Assembly: GCA_017509605.1 (NCBI GenBank)
Contig: JAFWPH010000071.1
Coordinates: forward strand, 1-64,000
Length of the DNA: 64,000 bases
Direction of reading: 5' to 3'
Origin: Bacteroidaceae bacterium
GTDB taxonomy: Bacteria > Bacteroidota > Bacteroidia > Bacteroidales > Bacteroidaceae
A model generated the notes under the pieces. That model had not been told where the DNA came from, did no database searches, and saw only the letters and a program-made list of their open reading frames with translations. This document shows positions 62,572-64,000 of this stretch, piece after piece (positions within the stretch are counted from its first letter, which is position 1; the number at the start of each line of letters is the position of its first letter). The position numbers were made by a program, and so were the translations under genes.

Positions 62572-63999
62572 CTAAGGTTTGTAGATTTTTCTGGACGCAC
62601 CGTTTGACATGCGTATGATGTTGATGCCATGAGAGAGTTCCGACATTCTTTGTCCGTTCACATTATATATTGCTTCTACCGCAGAATCCATAGTATCGTT
62701 TGTGGGATTGTCTGGAAGGATATCGTTGATGCCAGAAGAAGATTCACGTGAGAGTTGGAAATTCTGTTTCACGCCAGCACCTACATTCTGCATTTCGAAC
62801 GAGATGAGGATGCGTCCGCTATAATTCTCGGGCTTATGTTCAGCCACATTGATGATGAAGTTATTGAAGTCTTCCACCTGTATAATGGTATCCGGTTTTT
62901 TCTTCGTTCCCCATGGCATCGTGGTGGTACGCACGGTTGAGTACAGTCCACCATGATAGAGTACAGAGTAGCAGTATTGTCCTTCTTTGTTTTGATAATC
63001 CAATCGTATATTCATGGTAGAATTGGCGTTGATGCGTTGCACATTACCATCTCCTACTCCCGCCACTTTCACGAAGTTGGGCAATCTCTCCACCTCTATG
63101 CCAACCAGAGCCCTACCCGATGTCTCTTTATTGGATGAAAGTCGCAATGTCCAAGTCTTAGGATCGAAAAGGGCATAGGACGCGTCGTTTGTACGCTTCG
63201 GAAACCATTGGTGCGTGTGTACAATGGTTCCCAATTTCACTTGCGGGAAGAGTGTGGGAGCATTGTCAGCGACGATTCTGATGAAGCAAACTCCCTTGTT
63301 TCGTACGACATCTTTCAGTTCCACACGCTGGTTTGCTATCTCCACACGCTCAGAACGGCTTGCTTCCAATGTGCCTTTCTTCGTCTCATACCAACTGTTG
63401 TGTTCCTCGTCGATATGATACACTTCGATTGTTCCCGTCTCAAAGGGGATATTGTCGATTGTGAAAGCCAACTGCCGTTCACTCGATGCAGTGTTCCAAA
63501 CTACGGCAGTCACGCAGTCATCGGATGCTGACGCCATGCCTTTAATGGTTCCGCTGTTGATGGTCAACGAGCGACGGTCTGCCGGCATCATGCCATAGAG
63601 TTTGAAGGCATTGAAAAGCGCCTTTCTTGACCCACTGTCACGGTCGATGAGTCCGAGTTTGTCGCCGACAAAGAATCCCGGGTCAATATACTGTGCCCAG
63701 TTGACATAGGTGAGGTCGGGGCAATCCAAGAATCCAGGTAGCGCATTGAAAAAGGTCATGGCGGCCTCAGCTCGCTCCACAGGTCCATCAGCCTGATACT
63801 CAGCAGCAGGGTAAGGTGAGTATTCGGTCAGCAGCATCTCCGCTTCATTTCTACCAAGAGACGTCAAAGCGCTGCGCATGCCATCCAACTGCCATGCATA
63901 ATCTGCTCCATAAGCATGTCCGGACAGGAAGTCGAGAGGCAGGTTCTTAGCCTTGGCCCGATCAACTAATGATTGATGCCACCAATTGAAAGCGCCGGC
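62572..63999 (-). CDS. GH39-like glycoside hydrolase (partial, N-terminus outside window)
   Basis: The frame is open to the window edge, so the start is missing; 475 codons are visible. Near the edge DFLSGHAYG and then LLTEYSPYPAAEY look like the barrel and nucleophile regions of GH39-type clan-A enzymes, followed by a segment on GLIDRDSGSRKALFNAFKLYG. The rest (from about 63600 down) is beta-rich and ends in YNVNGQRM...GINIIRMSNG, a degenerate form of the export-type tail. A beta-xylosidase-like role is plausible, but the family call rests on short motifs. Confidence 0.6.
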   Translation of the reverse strand, partial: AGAFNWWHQSLVDRAKAKNLPLDFLSGHAYGADYAWQLDGMRSALTSLGRNEAEMLLTEYSPYPAAEYQADGPVERAEAAMTFFNALPGFLDCPDLTYVNWAQYIDPGFFVGDKLGLIDRDSGSRKALFNAFKLYGMMPADRRSLTINSGTIKGMASASDDCVTAVVWNTASSERQLAFTIDNIPFETGTIEVYHIDEEHNSWYETKKGTLEASRSERVEIANQRVELKDVVRNKGVCFIRIVADNAPTLFPQVKLGTIVHTHQWFPKRTNDASYALFDPKTWTLRLSSNKETSGRALVGIEVERLPNFVKVAGVGDGNVQRINANSTMNIRLDYQNKEGQYCYSVLYHGGLYSTVRTTTMPWGTKKKPDTIIQVEDFNNFIINVAEHKPENYSGRILISFEMQNVGAGVKQNFQLSRESSSGINDILPDNPTNDTMDSAVEAIYNVNGQRMSELSHGINIIRMSNGASRKIYKP

Positions 64000-64000
64000 A

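Overview
The window looks like a chromosomal segment of a Prevotella-like member of the Bacteroidales. The reasons are a repeated TAnnTTTG -7 promoter box (with TTG/TTTG about 19-20 bp upstream where visible), many secreted glycoside hydrolases, an rseC-rnfBCDGEA operon, a streptopain-type C10 protease with BspA-like repeats, and a short C-terminal tail (YDLQGR...KGIYIINGKK type) shared by several unrelated exported proteins. I see no tRNA, rRNA, CRISPR array or transposase gene.

Layout. 1-10.6 kb: end of a secreted protein, a 1602-residue C10 protease, a tandem GH43 enzyme and a GH95 fucosidase-like enzyme. 10.9-20.4 kb: a lipoprotein, a phosphoglycolate-phosphatase-like HAD protein, a CapA-like lipoprotein, a minus-strand operon of three exported proteins (one TlpA-like thioredoxin, one apparent N-terminal remnant of that family), a two-domain serpin and a porin. 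20.5-27.0 kb: rpsP, then rseC-rnfBCDGEA, an ion-pumping ferredoxin:NAD oxidoreductase. 27.0-30.7 kb: an ATPase gene behind three tandem palindromes, a DMT exporter, a MITE-like element and a lipoprotein. 30.8-39.7 kb: a minus-strand starch operon malQ-pulA-susB-susA without SusC/SusD. 40.1-45.8 kb: a second MITE-like copy and an accessory stretch with unknown genes, a HAD protein, a DUF2809-like membrane protein and a zinc-ribbon SUMF1-like protein. 45.9-51.4 kb: ispE, a candidate small RNA, and an arabinan/xylan operon of two GH43 proteins and a lipoprotein. 51.8-59.2 kb: a nine-gene sulfur operon. 59.3-62.4 kb: nrdDG (anaerobic ribonucleotide reductase) behind a cobalamin riboswitch. The window ends inside a GH39-like gene.

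The most interesting system is the sulfur operon at 51.8-59.2 kb. One promoter and one terminator enclose a MetY/MetB-type PLP enzyme, CysK, a DsrE-like protein, TusA, a Family 2 (2B-type) encapsulin shell with a cyclic-nucleotide-binding-like domain, a cysteine desulfurase with a ~108-residue N-terminal extension (the likely encapsulated cargo), a ThiS-like sulfur carrier ending GGG-Ser-Leu, a ThiF/MoeB-like E1 enzyme and a JAMM metalloprotease that could trim the carrier. This joins an encapsulated cysteine desulfurase to a protein-thiocarboxylate route for cysteine/homocysteine synthesis. Both halves are known separately; their union in one operon is what I would follow up.

Other notable points are a double-headed serpin with different predicted P1 residues, a B12 riboswitch controlling a B12-independent reductase, a three-palindrome operator over a promoter, and a paired long-hairpin MITE with a solo half-copy just upstream of the sulfur operon.
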